From Roseomonas sp. (GTDB lineage Bacteria > Pseudomonadota > Alphaproteobacteria > Acetobacterales > Acetobacteraceae), in the NCBI GenBank assembly GCA_020249435.1, contig JADCFQ010000022.1, positions 1 to 64,000 of the forward strand: a stretch of 64,000 nucleotides of DNA, written 5' to 3'. Shown in pieces: positions 51,442 through 61,390 of this stretch. Position 1 is the stretch's first letter. Each line of letters starts with the position of its first letter. A program made the position numbers and the translations under genes. The notes beneath the pieces were generated by a model. The model was not told the DNA's origin. It ran no database searches and saw only the letters and a list, made by a program, of their open reading frames with translations.

Positions 51442-52914
51442 ATGCCCGATATCACCTTCGTCAAGCCCAGCCTGCCGCGCGGCGGCGCTTTGGTTCTGCT
51501 GCTGGCTGAAGGGGCGGCGCTTTCGGGCCTAGCCAAGGCTGCCGAGGAAGCAACGGGCGGCGCGGTGTCGCGCGGCTTGGAAGCGGCGAAGTTCAAGGGC
51601 GCCAAGGGCCAATCCTGCACGCTTTGGGCGCCGGGCGGGGGACTTGCGAAAATTGTCGCCATCGGGCTTGGCAAGGCCGATGCGCTGGATGCGCAGGGGG
51701 CCGAGAATGCCGGCGGCACGGCGCTGGTTGCCGTGCAGCAGGAACGGGACGCGGTGATTGCGGCGGATGGGCTGACGCCTGCACTCGCCGCAAGCGCTGC
51801 CATGGGTGCGCGGCTGCGGAGCTATCGTTTTGATCGCTACCGCACCACGGAAAAGGAAGAAGACAAGCCGAAGCTGGAACGCATCGCGGTTGCGGCTGCG
51901 GAGCCCACCAAGGCCAAGGCTGCCTTCGCGCCGATGCAGGCCATTGCGGATGGTGTTTTCCTGACGCGCGATCTGGTATCCGAACCACCCAATGTGCTGA
52001 CGCCCGCTGAAATGGCGGAACGCTGCAAGGCGCTCGAAAAACTGGGCGTCGAGGTTGAGATCATGGGCCCGCGTGAGATGAAGCGCCTTGGCTTTGGCGC
52101 GCTTTTGGGCGTGGCGCAGGGCAGTGCGCAGGAACCGCGCATGGTGACGATGAAATGGATGGGCGCGCCCAAGGGCAAGAAGCAAAAGCCACTCGCTTTC
52201 ATCGGCAAGGGTGTCACCTTTGATACGGGCGGCATTTCCATCAAGCCGGCGGGCGGGATGGAAGACATGAAATGGGATATGGCCGGCGCGGGCACAGTGA
52301 TCGGCCTGATGGCGGCACTCGCGGGGCGCAAGGCCAAGGCGGATGTGATCGGCATGGTGGGCCTGGTGGAGAACATGCCATCCGCCACCGCGCAGCGTCC
52401 GGGTGATGTGGTGAAATCCTATTCCGGCCAAACGGTCGAGGTGATCAATACGGATGCGGAAGGACGTTTGGTGCTGGCCGATGTCATGTGGTATTGCCAG
52501 GAAAAATACGATCCGCGCTTCATGGTGGATCTGGCGACACTCACGGGTGCCATCATCATCGCGCTTGGCCATGAACGCGCGGGGCTTTTCAGCAATGATG
52601 ACACGCTCGCGACCCATGTGAAGGAAGCGGGCAGTGCAGTGGGTGAAAAAGCTTGGCGCATGCCGCTGGGTGATGCCTATGACAAGCAGATCAAATCCGA
52701 CATTGCCGATATGAAGAATGTTGGTGGCCGGCCGGGCGGGTCCATCACCGCCGCGCAATTCATCCAGCGCTTTGTCAATGGCAAGCCCTGGGCGCATTTG
52801 GATATCGCGGGCACGGCCTGGTCTTCCAAGGATGCGCCAACCGTGCCGAAGGGAGCGACCGCGTATGGCGTGCGCATGCTGGATCGCATGGTGGCAGATC
52901 ATTACGAAGGCTGA
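51442..52914 (+). CDS. pepA: leucyl aminopeptidase (M17), first of a tandem pair
   Basis: A 490-residue M17 peptidase with a divergent N-terminal domain. The catalytic domain has FIGKGVTFDTGGISIKPAGG (metal Lys and Asp), MKWDMAGAGTV and NTDAEGRLVLADVMWY, so the two-zinc centre is intact. It removes N-terminal residues from peptides. AAGGAG precedes the ATG at 51442. A second M17 gene follows 21 bases later, encoding a different N-terminal domain. Confidence 0.93.
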   Translation: MPDITFVKPSLPRGGALVLLLAEGAALSGLAKAAEEATGGAVSRGLEAAKFKGAKGQSCTLWAPGGGLAKIVAIGLGKADALDAQGAENAGGTALVAVQQERDAVIAADGLTPALAASAAMGARLRSYRFDRYRTTEKEEDKPKLERIAVAAAEPTKAKAAFAPMQAIADGVFLTRDLVSEPPNVLTPAEMAERCKALEKLGVEVEIMGPREMKRLGFGALLGVAQGSAQEPRMVTMKWMGAPKGKKQKPLAFIGKGVTFDTGGISIKPAGGMEDMKWDMAGAGTVIGLMAALAGRKAKADVIGMVGLVENMPSATAQRPGDVVKSYSGQTVEVINTDAEGRLVLADVMWYCQEKYDPRFMVDLATLTGAIIIALGHERAGLFSNDDTLATHVKEAGSAVGEKAWRMPLGDAYDKQIKSDIADMKNVGGRPGGSITAAQFIQRFVNGKPWAHLDIAGTAWSSKDAPTVPKGATAYGVRMLDRMVADHYEG

Positions 52915-52935
52915 AGCCCCAAAGCTTGCGCGCTG

Positions 52936-54408
52936 ATGACGAAGCTCTCCCTGCAAGGCAGCGCGCAGGCGCAAAAGCGCCACCGGGCGCGCGGTGCCGA
53001 TAGCGCGCTGATCCTGCCGGTGACGGCGGGCGAGGCGCCAGCGGATGCGGCACTCGCGGCAGCCGCCAAGGCAGCGCGCTTCACGGGGAAGGCCAGCGAG
53101 GTGCTTGCCGTGCCGGGCCTGCATGGCTTCACCATCCTGGCCGGCATTGGTGCCGGGCGCGCGATCAGTGATTGGGAAGCGGGCGGTGGCGCCGGCATGG
53201 CCGCGGCAGCAGGCCGCGCGCAGGCGGTGCTGTTGGCCGAGAACGCCACACCCGAACAGGCCGCGGGCTTTGCTGCCGGGGCGCTGCTGAATGCCTGGCG
53301 CTTCAATGCGCTGCGCGATGCCAGCAAGGATAAGGATGCGCCGCCGGCGAAGGTGACGTTGGCAGTGGCGAAGCCTGCCAAGGTGGAAGCGGCATGGGCG
53401 CGCGCGGAAGCCATGCTGCGCGGGGTGCGTTTTGCGCGCGATCTGGTGGCGGAACCGGGCAATCGGCTGAATCCCGCAAGCTTCGCCGAAAGGCTGCTCG
53501 GCTTGCGCGATGTCGGCCTGAAGGTTGAAGTGCTGGAAGGCAAGCGCCTCACCGCCCTTGGCATGGGCGCGCTATGCGCCGTGGGCGGCGGGGCGGAACA
53601 TGGACCACGCCTTGTTGTGCTGCGTTGGCAGGGCAAGCTGAAGGCTGCGCCGATTGCCTTTGTCGGCAAGGGGATTTGCTTTGACACCGGCGGCATTTCC
53701 ATCAAGCCCGCTGCCGGCATGGAAGAAATGCGCGGCGACATGGCGGGCGCTGCCGCAGCGGCAGGTGCGATGCTGACCTTGGCGCTGCGGCAATCTCCCG
53801 CCCCGGCGGTTGCCGTTTTGGCACTGGCGGAAAACGCCATCGGCGCGGCTTCCTATCGGCCCGGTGATATTCTGCGCACCCATAGCGGCAAGACGATTGA
53901 GGTATTGGATACGGATGCAGAAGGCCGCCTGGTTCTGGCCGATGCGCTTTCCTATGCTGCTCAGCGTTTCCGTCCGCGTGCCATGATTGATCTGGCGACA
54001 CTGACAGGCAGCATCATCACCGCCCTTGGCCATCACCGCGCCGGGGTTTTTGGCAATGATGAGGCACTCACCGCCGCGCTGATGGCGGCAGGGGAAGACG
54101 TGACCGAACGCCTCTGGCCCATGCCGATTGATGATGAGCACAGGGAGGTTCTGAAAAGCGACATCGCCGATCTGCGCCATTGCGCGCCGGCGGGCAGCGG
54201 CGCTTGGGGTGGGCGTTTCCTGTCAGATGCCTGCCACGCGGCGGCCTTCCTGCGAGAATTCGCGGACAGCGGCGCCTGGGCGCATCTGGACATTGCGGGG
54301 GTTGAAGCGCGCGAAGAAGCAGCACCACTCGGGCCGAGAGGGCCAAGCGGTTTTGGTGTGCGCCTGCTGGATCGTTTGGTTGCCTTGCGCTTTGAACGCG
54401 ACACATGA
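52936..54408 (+). CDS. leucyl aminopeptidase-family protein (M17), second of the pair
   Basis: A 490-residue M17 protein that keeps the metal and catalytic motifs (GKGICFDTGGISIKPAAG, MRGDMAGAAAA, DTDAEGRLVLADALSYA). Its N-terminal domain is clearly different from the upstream paralogue. Together they may process different peptide pools. The stop overlaps the holC start (ATGA). Divergence is large enough that the duplication is old. Confidence 0.9.
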   Translation: MTKLSLQGSAQAQKRHRARGADSALILPVTAGEAPADAALAAAAKAARFTGKASEVLAVPGLHGFTILAGIGAGRAISDWEAGGGAGMAAAAGRAQAVLLAENATPEQAAGFAAGALLNAWRFNALRDASKDKDAPPAKVTLAVAKPAKVEAAWARAEAMLRGVRFARDLVAEPGNRLNPASFAERLLGLRDVGLKVEVLEGKRLTALGMGALCAVGGGAEHGPRLVVLRWQGKLKAAPIAFVGKGICFDTGGISIKPAAGMEEMRGDMAGAAAAAGAMLTLALRQSPAPAVAVLALAENAIGAASYRPGDILRTHSGKTIEVLDTDAEGRLVLADALSYAAQRFRPRAMIDLATLTGSIITALGHHRAGVFGNDEALTAALMAAGEDVTERLWPMPIDDEHREVLKSDIADLRHCAPAGSGAWGGRFLSDACHAAAFLREFADSGAWAHLDIAGVEAREEAAPLGPRGPSGFGVRLLDRLVALRFERDT

Positions 54409-54872
54409 CCGAGATCGGCTTTTATCACCTGACGCGCAGCAAATTGCAGGAAGCACTGCCGAAATTGCTGGGCCGCGTGCTGGATGCGGGCGGACGCGGC
54501 TTCATCCTGTGCGCCGATGCGGAACGCGCGCGCGCCTTGGATGCGGCGCTTTGGCTGCCCGCCGATCCGCCCTGGCTGCCGCATGGCCTGGCGGGCGGGG
54601 AGCATGACGCAGCGCAGCCCCTGCTGATCGCCGATCAGGATATCCCGCCCGCCAATGGCGCGCGCTTTTTGGTGCTGGTGGATGGCGCAGCCTCTGCGCG
54701 GCTTGCCGAATATGATCGCGTGCTCGATCTTTTCGATGGCGGTGATGAAGCGGCGGTTGCGGCAGCGCGGGCGCGCTGGGTGGCCGCCAAGGAAGCCGGG
54801 CATAGCCTGACCTATTGGCAGCAAACCGCTCGCGGCTGGGAGAAAAAGGCGAGCCACCCGCCAGCATCTTGA
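54405..54872 (+). CDS. holC: DNA polymerase III subunit chi
   Basis: A 155-residue Hol[42 protein letters not shown] and [15 protein letters not shown] match the chi subunit, which links the clamp loader to single-strand DNA-binding protein. The start overlaps the aminopeptidase stop. A pepA-holC order is widespread in proteobacteria, supporting the call. Confidence 0.92.
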   Translation: MTEIGFYHLTRSKLQEALPKLLGRVLDAGGRGFILCADAERARALDAALWLPADPPWLPHGLAGGEHDAAQPLLIADQDIPPANGARFLVLVDGAASARLAEYDRVLDLFDGGDEAAVAAARARWVAAKEAGHSLTYWQQTARGWEKKASHPPAS

Positions 54873-54925
54873 CCCTTCCCGCCACCGCCCCCTACACGCC
54901 AATCGACATTACAGGAACGCCTTTC

Positions 54926-55810
54926 ATGACTGATACCGCCCAGGACCAGATGGAAATCCTGGCAGGGGCCCTGCCCTTCCTGAAGCGCTACGATGATCAG
55001 ATCGTCGTGGTGAAATATGGCGGCCACGCCATGGGGGAAGAGGAAACCGCGCTGCGCTTTGGTCGCGATATCGCGCTGCTGGAACAGGTGGGCGTGAACC
55101 CTGTGGTGGTGCATGGCGGCGGGCCGCAAATCAATGCCATGTTGAAGCGGCTGGATGTGAAATCCACCTTCGTGCAGGGGCTGCGCGTGACCGATGCCGC
55201 CATGCTGGATGTGGTGGAAATGGTCCTGGCCGGGCCAGTGAATAAACAGGTGGCGGAAGCGATCACGCGCGCTGGTGTCATGGCGGTTGGGATTTCCGGC
55301 AAGGATGGCGGGCTGGTGCGGGCACGCAAGCTCACGCGCACCTATCGCGACCCGGACAGCAATATCGAAAAAGTGCTTGATCTTGGCTTTGTGGGGGAGC
55401 CGGAATCGATCAATCCGCGCGTGCTGGAATTGATGATTGGCGCGGATATCGTGCCCGTTGTGGCGCCCGTTGGCGTGGGCGCGGATGGCCAAACCTATAA
55501 CATCAATGCCGATACGGTGGCGGGTGCGATTGCCGGCGCGCTTTCCGCTGAGCGGCTTCTGATGCTGACCGATGTGCGCGGCGTGCTTGGCCCGGATGGC
55601 AATTTCATTCCCGAAATGACGGTCGCCGAAGTCAAGCAAGGCATCGCCGATGGTTGGATTTCCGGCGGCATGATCCCGAAGGTGGAAACCTGCATCTATG
55701 CGGTCGAAAAGGGCGTGAAGGGTGCGGTGATCCTGGATGGCCGCGTGCCGCATGCTGTGCTGCGGGAGCTGTTCACCGATGGTGGGGCGGGCACGCTGAT
55801 CCGGCCGTGA
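54926..55810 (+). CDS. argB: acetylglutamate kinase
   Basis: A 294-residue amino-acid kinase. [10 protein letters not shown] is the phosphate loop, [13 protein letters not shown] the N-acetylglutamate/ATP site, and [15 protein letters not shown] the binding of the substrate. It phosphorylates N-acetyl-L-glutamate in arginine biosynthesis. The ATG at 54926 has AGGAA upstream; a longer frame from 54815 overlaps holC and is not likely. No other arg gene is in this window. Confidence 0.95.
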   Translation: MTDTAQDQMEILAGALPFLKRYDDQIVVVKYGGHAMGEEETALRFGRDIALLEQVGVNPVVVHGGGPQINAMLKRLDVKSTFVQGLRVTDAAMLDVVEMVLAGPVNKQVAEAITRAGVMAVGISGKDGGLVRARKLTRTYRDPDSNIEKVLDLGFVGEPESINPRVLELMIGADIVPVVAPVGVGADGQTYNINADTVAGAIAGALSAERLLMLTDVRGVLGPDGNFIPEMTVAEVKQGIADGWISGGMIPKVETCIYAVEKGVKGAVILDGRVPHAVLRELFTDGGAGTLIRP

Positions 55811-55820
55811 AGGGCGGCAG

Positions 55821-56777
55821 CTAGAATCTTGGCCCGCTATTATCCGTGCGCCAGACCATGGATTTCGCCGGAAAGCCTTTGCTGACAGGGTCAATCTGCC
55901 GATTGCCCATGCCGACCGGCAGATTTGGCTGCGGCAAGCCCAGCCGATCTGCCACACATTGTCGAAGGCGAAACAGCAAGGCCTGATCCACATCCTGGCG
56001 CTGCATCAGGGGGCGCAGCAGCGTATCGGCGACAACGCCGGCAAGCCGAATGGCTGTATCCGGCGTCAGCGCAGGCCGCGCCATCAGGCTTGGGAACCAT
56101 TCCGGATTGAAACGCGCGCGGTTCAGCACATCTTCCATGCTGACAGCGCGAATCTTGGCGCTGGTGTTTTCAAGCATCAGTCCGATGGCAGCGCGATCAC
56201 CCTGGGCGATCAGCGCATCGGTCACAGCCTCCCCAATACCGGTACGGCGCGCCACGGCTTGCAAGGTAGCCGTTGTGGGCGGCGAGGAAATCAGCAGCAG
56301 CAAATCTTCTTCGGTAAGAAGGGGCGAGAGGCGAATGACCGGCTCAGCCACGCGAATTTCCGTATCCATGGCGAGGCGCAATATGGCATCGCGTGGCACG
56401 GTGGAGAGATTCTTGGCAGCATCAGCAATGATGAAGCGGATTTGCGCAACAGTATCCTCGGCAAGCTTCAGGAGGATCGGGTGCAATACCTGCGTCAGAC
56501 GATCATTGCTCGATGAGGTGAGGGTGGGCATGATATCAGCGACCCGCTTTGCCAGGGCTTCCCTGACGGCGGCGTTTTCATCCTCGGTCAGGGTTTGCAG
56601 CACGGAAAAGGGGGCGCGGGTATTTGCAATCACACTCGCCCTGACGCGCGGTTCTTCATCCTTGGAGAGAAAGGCCAGCACCTCATGCGGCGTGGTCGCG
56701 TTGCGCGCCAGCATCGCCCGTGTCGCGGCGTCACTCTCACGCGCCAGGCGCAGCAGGTTTTCGACCGTACCGCTCAT
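55821..56777 (-). CDS. DUF2336 (HEAT-like repeat) protein
   Basis: A 318-residue all-helical protein with DUF2336 features: repeated helix pairs such as LLRLARESDAATRAMLARNA, DEEPRVRASVIANTRAPFSV and ENAAVREALAKRVADIMPTL, and DVLNRARFNPEWFPSLMARP. HEAT-like repeats suggest a scaffold. The family is common in alphaproteobacteria and has no assigned function. The start at 56777 was chosen over 56804. It is convergent with argB and divergent from dapD. Confidence 0.85.
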   Translation of the reverse strand: MSGTVENLLRLARESDAATRAMLARNATTPHEVLAFLSKDEEPRVRASVIANTRAPFSVLQTLTEDENAAVREALAKRVADIMPTLTSSSNDRLTQVLHPILLKLAEDTVAQIRFIIADAAKNLSTVPRDAILRLAMDTEIRVAEPVIRLSPLLTEEDLLLLISSPPTTATLQAVARRTGIGEAVTDALIAQGDRAAIGLMLENTSAKIRAVSMEDVLNRARFNPEWFPSLMARPALTPDTAIRLAGVVADTLLRPLMQRQDVDQALLFRLRQCVADRLGLPQPNLPVGMGNRQIDPVSKGFPAKSMVWRTDNSGPRF

Positions 56778-56950
56778 GCTGAGGCCCGGATGGCTTCGGC
56801 ACATGAGGGGCGGGCAGCCCTTCGGGTTTCGCGAATGGAAGGCATGGCAGCATATTCACCATGGCTGCCTAATCTTTGGTTACCAGGAAGCGTTGACAGC
56901 GCCCCCGCCCCGCCGCAAGGAAAGGTCGCTTTGCCGGAGGAACCCGCCCC

Positions 56951-57787
56951 ATGAACATAACCGCCCTTCAAGCCCGCATCGAAGCGCTCTGGGCCCGCCG
57001 CGACCAGCTTTCCCCTGCCACCACGGGCGCCGATCGCGCATCGGTTGAAGAAGCGCTGGAGATGCTCGATTCCGGCCAGGCGCGTGTCGCCGAGCCCGAT
57101 GGGAATGGCGGCTGGAAGGTCAATCAATGGTTGAAGCAGGCGGTGCTGATGTCCTTCCGGCTGGCCGATTCGGCGCCGATGGATATTTCGACCGGTGCCT
57201 ATGACAAGGTGCCGCTGAAATTCGAAGGCTGGGGTGAAAACCGCTTCCGCGAAGCGGGCTTCCGCGTGGTGCCGGGCGCGGTGGTGCGCCGTTCGGCTTA
57301 TATCGCGCGCAATGTGGTGCTGATGCCGTCCTTCGTGAACCTCGGCGCCCGCGTTGAGGAAAACACCATGGTGGATACCTGGGCCACCGTTGGTTCCTGC
57401 GCACAAATTGGCAAGAATGTGCATCTTTCGGGCGGTGTTGGTATTGGCGGCGTCTTGGAACCGCTGCAAGCAAGCCCTGTTGTGATCGAAGATGATTGCT
57501 TCATCGGTGCGCGGTCCGAAGTGGTGGAAGGTGTCATTGTGGAACGCGGATGCGTGCTTTCCATGGGTGTTTTCATCAGCGCCACCACCAAGATCGTGGA
57601 CCGCAGCACGGGCGAGATTTTCATGGGCCGCGTGCCTTCCTATTCCGTCGTGGTGCCGGGTTCCTTGCCGGGCAAGCCGTTGCCGGATGGCTCGCCTGGG
57701 CCTTCGCTTTATTGCGCGGTGATTGTGAAGCGTGTGGATGCGCAAACCCGGGCGAAGACCGCGATCAACGAATTGCTGCGTGACTGA
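56951..57787 (+). CDS. dapD: 2,3,4,5-tetrahydropyridine-2,6-dicarboxylate N-succinyltransferase
   Basis: A 278-residue DapD. The left-handed beta-helix includes [20 protein letters not shown] and [20 protein letters not shown] hexapeptide repeats; the substrate arm FRLADSAPM lies before it. It succinylates tetrahydrodipicolinate in lysine and diaminopimelate synthesis. GGAGGAA precedes the ATG, and the stop overlaps the GTG start of dapE by eight bases. Confidence 0.95.
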   Translation: MNITALQARIEALWARRDQLSPATTGADRASVEEALEMLDSGQARVAEPDGNGGWKVNQWLKQAVLMSFRLADSAPMDISTGAYDKVPLKFEGWGENRFREAGFRVVPGAVVRRSAYIARNVVLMPSFVNLGARVEENTMVDTWATVGSCAQIGKNVHLSGGVGIGGVLEPLQASPVVIEDDCFIGARSEVVEGVIVERGCVLSMGVFISATTKIVDRSTGEIFMGRVPSYSVVVPGSLPGKPLPDGSPGPSLYCAVIVKRVDAQTRAKTAINELLRD

Positions 57788-58904
57788 TCCGGTCCCCCTT
57801 CTCCAGGCGCTGATCCGCTGCCCTTCCGTCACTCCGGAAGAAGGTGGCGCGCTTGGCGTGCTGGAAGCGGCGTTGATACCGCTCGGCTTCACCTGCACGC
57901 GGCTGAAATTCGCCGAGGTGGATAATCTTTTCGCCCGGCGCGGGCGGCATGGGCCGCATTTCTGTTACGCGGGGCATACGGATGTGGTGCCGGTTGGGGA
58001 CCGCGCCGGCTGGAAGCATGATCCTTTCGGCGCGGAGGTCGCCGATGGCATGATCTATGGCCGCGGCGCCTGCGACATGAAGGGCAGCATCGCGGCCTTC
58101 ATTGCGGGCCTCACGGATTTTCTTGCGCTGCGGCCGGATCATCAAGGCAGCATCAGCCTGCTGATTACAGGTGATGAGGAAGGGCCTTCCATCAATGGCA
58201 CCGCCAAGGTGCTGGAATGGATGGCGGACAATAATCAGATCCCGGATATGGCGCTGGTGGGGGAGCCGACCTCCAAGGTGAAGTTGGGCGATACGCTGAA
58301 GATCGGTCGGCGCGGTTCCATGACAGCGCATGTGACGGTGCATGGCGTCCAAGGCCATTCCGCCTATCCGGAACGGGCCGATAACCCGATCCATCGGCTG
58401 ATGCGCGCGCTTAATCGCCTGACGGCCGAGCCCTTGGATAATGGCAGTGATTGGTTCCAGCCATCCACGCTGCAAGTGACCGGCTTTGATGTCGGCAATA
58501 GCGCGTCCAATGTCATACCCGCTGCCGCCAAGGCGTTCTTGAATATCCGCTTCAATGATTTGCATCGCAGCAGCGGGCTGACGCAGCGCATCCGTGCCGT
58601 GCTGGAAGAAGAAGCGCCGAACCATGATCTGAAAGTCACGGTTTCCGGCGAAAGCTTCCTGACGGAACCAGGGCCTTTTGTTGCCGGGCTGCAACGCGCC
58701 ATTGAACGCGCAACGGGCGCTCAGGCCAAGCTTGATACCGGTGGCGGCACTTCCGATGCGCGCTTCATCACGCGCTATTGCCCCGTGGCCGAATTGGGCG
58801 CGGTGGGTGCGACCATGCATAAGGTGGACGAATGCGCGCCGATTGACGAACTCCGTGACCTTGCGGGGCTCTATCGCATGGTGCTTGAGGAGCTGGTCGG
58901 CTGA
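57780..58904 (+). CDS. dapE: succinyl-diaminopimelate desuccinylase
   Basis: A 374-residue M20 peptidase-family enzyme. [17 protein letters not shown] and [18 protein letters not shown] provide metal ligands; [17 protein letters not shown] carries the catalytic Glu, and [14 protein letters not shown] the lid region. It releases succinate to give LL-diaminopimelate. The GTG at 57780 overlaps the dapD end, so the two are coupled. Confidence 0.95.
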   Translation: MTDPVPLLQALIRCPSVTPEEGGALGVLEAALIPLGFTCTRLKFAEVDNLFARRGRHGPHFCYAGHTDVVPVGDRAGWKHDPFGAEVADGMIYGRGACDMKGSIAAFIAGLTDFLALRPDHQGSISLLITGDEEGPSINGTAKVLEWMADNNQIPDMALVGEPTSKVKLGDTLKIGRRGSMTAHVTVHGVQGHSAYPERADNPIHRLMRALNRLTAEPLDNGSDWFQPSTLQVTGFDVGNSASNVIPAAAKAFLNIRFNDLHRSSGLTQRIRAVLEEEAPNHDLKVTVSGESFLTEPGPFVAGLQRAIERATGAQAKLDTGGGTSDARFITRYCPVAELGAVGATMHKVDECAPIDELRDLAGLYRMVLEELVG

Positions 58905-58951
58905 GCAGCGCGCCGCAAGGCGGTGTCGCCCGCGCGCTGGCCGGCGCCTTC

Positions 58952-59461
58952 ATGCTGGCGCGTGGGCGGGCGGCAGGGCTGGCCGCCTTTGAAAATACGC
59001 TGCCTGTCGCGGCCTATTCCTTTCGCGCGGCGGCGATCTGCCTGCCGATCTTTCTGTTCTTCAAGGATCAGACCAGCACGCCCGATGATGTGGTGCTGAC
59101 GCTTTTCGTGGATTTCTTGCTGTTTGCAGCTTCCTGGGCAGGGTTTGCCTTGGCGTCGCTTTATCTGGCCAAGGCGCTTGGCGTCGCCGAGTCATGGCCG
59201 CGCTTTATCGCTGCCTGGAATTGGTCTGCGGTGGTGCAGTATCTGGCACTCGCGGTGCTGAGCCTGCCCGGATTGCTTCTGGGGAAGGGCGGTTTGCTCG
59301 ACCTCGGTGGGTTATTGGCGCTGTTTTTTGCGCTCTGGATGGAATGGTTTGTCGCGCGCCATGCGCTGCGGCTGAGCGCACTCGGTGCGGCGGGGATTGT
59401 CGCGCTTGATCTTGGCATTGCCGTATTCCTCGGCGGCTTTGCAGCGCGCATTACAGGGTGA
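58952..59461 (+). CDS. membrane protein downstream of dapE, unknown
   Basis: A protein of at least 169 residues with four or five hydrophobic segments (near 20-40, 48-72, 86-105, 108-128 and 140-165) and motifs RAAAICLPIFLFFKDQ and RFIAAWNWSAVVQYL. The visible ATG at 58952 may not be the true start: the frame is open upstream to the dapE stop and could begin at a CTG near 58901. It follows dapE closely, and a transport or envelope role is possible, but I recognise no family. Confidence 0.7.
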   Translation: MLARGRAAGLAAFENTLPVAAYSFRAAAICLPIFLFFKDQTSTPDDVVLTLFVDFLLFAASWAGFALASLYLAKALGVAESWPRFIAAWNWSAVVQYLALAVLSLPGLLLGKGGLLDLGGLLALFFALWMEWFVARHALRLSALGAAGIVALDLGIAVFLGGFAARITG

Positions 59462-59471
59462 TGATCGCTGC

Positions 59472-60794
59472 CTATTGCAGGAACTCAGGCGAAATAAGCT
59501 TCGGCAGGATCAGCGATACATCCGGCCACATGATCACCAGGCCCAGCACCGCCAGCATGGGCAGCAGCATGATGATGGTATCCTTGATCACAGCACCCAT
59601 CTTCAAGCCCGCCACATGGCAGGCGATCATCAGGCATAAGCCATAAGGCGGCGTCACCAGCCCAAAAGCCAGGCTCACAATCCCGATCATGGCGAAATGC
59701 ACGGGATGAATGCCAACCTCCATCGCCAGCGGTTGCAGAATGGCGCCGACAATGATGATGGCGGGGATGGCATCCAGGAAGCAGCCCACCACCAGAAAGA
59801 CGCCGGCGACGAAGAACCCTGTCGCGATCTTGCCCATGCCCCAGGCGGAAACGCCGGTCAGAATGGCTTCCGGGATTTTGTAATAGGCGAGCAACCAGCC
59901 AAAGGCCGAAGCGGTGCCAACACAAAACAGCGCCACTGCCGCGAGCCTGCCGGTTTCACCCAGCGCGCCGTAAAGCCCTTTCAAATCCATTTCCCGATAG
60001 ACAACCAGCGAAAGCACCCCGGCATAAAGCACGGCGATGCAGGCACTTTCAGTCGCGGTGAACCAGCCGAAAATCTTGCCGCCGATGATGATGAAGGGCG
60101 TCATCAGCGCGGGCAACGAAATCCAGGTGGCAAAACCCAATTCGCGCAGGTTGGCGCGCGGATAGGTGGGATAGCCGCGCCTTTTCGCATAGGCATGCAC
60201 GGTCGCCATTTGCACCAGGCCAATCAGCAGACCCGGAATGACGCCTGCGAGGAAAAGCGCACCAATCGAAACCGTCAGCACACCGCCCCAGACAATCATC
60301 AGAATGGATGGCGGAATAATGACCGCGAGCACGGCAGAAACCGCCGTGATGGCGACCGAGAAACTGTCATCATAACCTTCGCGCCGCTGCGCTTCGATGA
60401 AAATCTTGGATTGCGATGCGGCATCCGCCGTGCTGCTGCCGCTGATGCCGGCAAAGAAAATCGAAAGCACGACATTGATCTGCGCAAGCCCGCCCGGAAA
60501 ATGCCCAACCAAGGCGCGCGATAGCCGCACCAGCCTATCGGTAATGCCACCCACATTCATCAGATTGGCGGTCAGCAGAAAGAAGGGCACCGCCAGCAGG
60601 ATGAAGGAATTATAGGCGTTGAAGGTTTCCTGCATCAGCGTCATCGCACCTAGGCGCGGTTCAATCAGCATCACCGGCAGGCAGGCCATGCCAAGTGCCA
60701 CCGCCACCGGTACACGCAGCGCAAGAAGTGCGAAGAACCCGCCAAACAGAATCCAGGCCGCTTCCCCCGGCGCCAGAACATTGCCCCCCATCAT
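59472..60794 (-). CDS. dctM: TRAP transporter large permease
   Basis: A 440-residue DctM with about twelve membrane helices. GISGSSTADAASQSKIFIE and VIIPPSILMIVWGGV are family marks, as is VSLAFGLVTPPYGLCLMIAC. It moves organic acids with Na+ using the DctP and DctQ partners encoded upstream. It overlaps dctQ by four bases. The two methionines at the start (60794 or 60791) are equally possible. Confidence 0.94.
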   Translation of the reverse strand: MMGGNVLAPGEAAWILFGGFFALLALRVPVAVALGMACLPVMLIEPRLGAMTLMQETFNAYNSFILLAVPFFLLTANLMNVGGITDRLVRLSRALVGHFPGGLAQINVVLSIFFAGISGSSTADAASQSKIFIEAQRREGYDDSFSVAITAVSAVLAVIIPPSILMIVWGGVLTVSIGALFLAGVIPGLLIGLVQMATVHAYAKRRGYPTYPRANLRELGFATWISLPALMTPFIIIGGKIFGWFTATESACIAVLYAGVLSLVVYREMDLKGLYGALGETGRLAAVALFCVGTASAFGWLLAYYKIPEAILTGVSAWGMGKIATGFFVAGVFLVVGCFLDAIPAIIIVGAILQPLAMEVGIHPVHFAMIGIVSLAFGLVTPPYGLCLMIACHVAGLKMGAVIKDTIIMLLPMLAVLGLVIMWPDVSLILPKLISPEFLQ

Positions 60795-61300
60795 GGCGCT
60801 TCGCCCCCGAAGAGTGTTTTCAGATCATCGTAGAATTTGAGGCCACCAAACAGCAGCCAGGAAAACCCAAGGATGGGCCAGGCAAGATGGATCAGCCAAA
60901 GCGGCAATTCCGCCAATTCGCTGATGCGAAACCAGGCGAAATCCACAAATTCAATGCCATACCAAAAGAAGGCGGCTGAGAAGGCCAGCACGAAAACTCC
61001 GGTCACCAGATCAAGTGCGGCGCGCGCCCTTCCCTTCAGGTCAGGCCATAAATCCACATTGAAGTGAATGCCTTCCTTCAAGCCCACCATGGCACCGATC
61101 ATGATGGTCCATACCAACAGGAAGCGCGCCATTTCCTCGGTCCAGATGTAATGCGGCAGGAAATCGGTGAAGCGCGCAAATACCTGCAAGGCAACCGGAA
61201 AGACCAGAATCAAGACACATAACGCGAGCAGTGCCGACAGAAACCGGCCATAGAAATCAGCCATTCTTTGCACGGCATGGCGCAAGCCCGATTCGCGCAT
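60791..61300 (-). CDS. dctQ: TRAP transporter small permease
   Basis: A 169-residue four-helix DctQ. The landmark WTEEMARFLLVWTIMIGAMVG sits near residues 53-73, followed by EGIHFNVDLWPDLKGRA. AAGGGGG precedes the ATG at 61300. It lies between dctP and dctM, separated from dctP by 90 bases with a perfect hairpin that may set the ratio of P to QM. Confidence 0.92.
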   Translation of the reverse strand: MRESGLRHAVQRMADFYGRFLSALLALCVLILVFPVALQVFARFTDFLPHYIWTEEMARFLLVWTIMIGAMVGLKEGIHFNVDLWPDLKGRARAALDLVTGVFVLAFSAAFFWYGIEFVDFAWFRISELAELPLWLIHLAWPILGFSWLLFGGLKFYDDLKTLFGGEAP

Positions 61301-61349
61301 GATGCCCCCTTATCCCTGCCCGGCTTTTGAAACTTCTTGTTTTTGGAAA

Positions 61350-61384
61350 TCGCCTTCCAGCAGCATCACACCACTGGAAGGCGA
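61350..61384 (-). other. intercistronic hairpin between dctP and dctQ
   Basis: TCGCCTTCCAG (61350-61360) and CTGGAAGGCGA (61374-61384) form a perfect 11-base-pair stem with a 13-base loop, just past the dctP stop. On the minus strand only TTT follows, so it is probably a partial terminator or mRNA stabiliser that keeps the binding protein abundant. Confidence 0.6.
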
Positions 61385-61390
61385 AACCGA

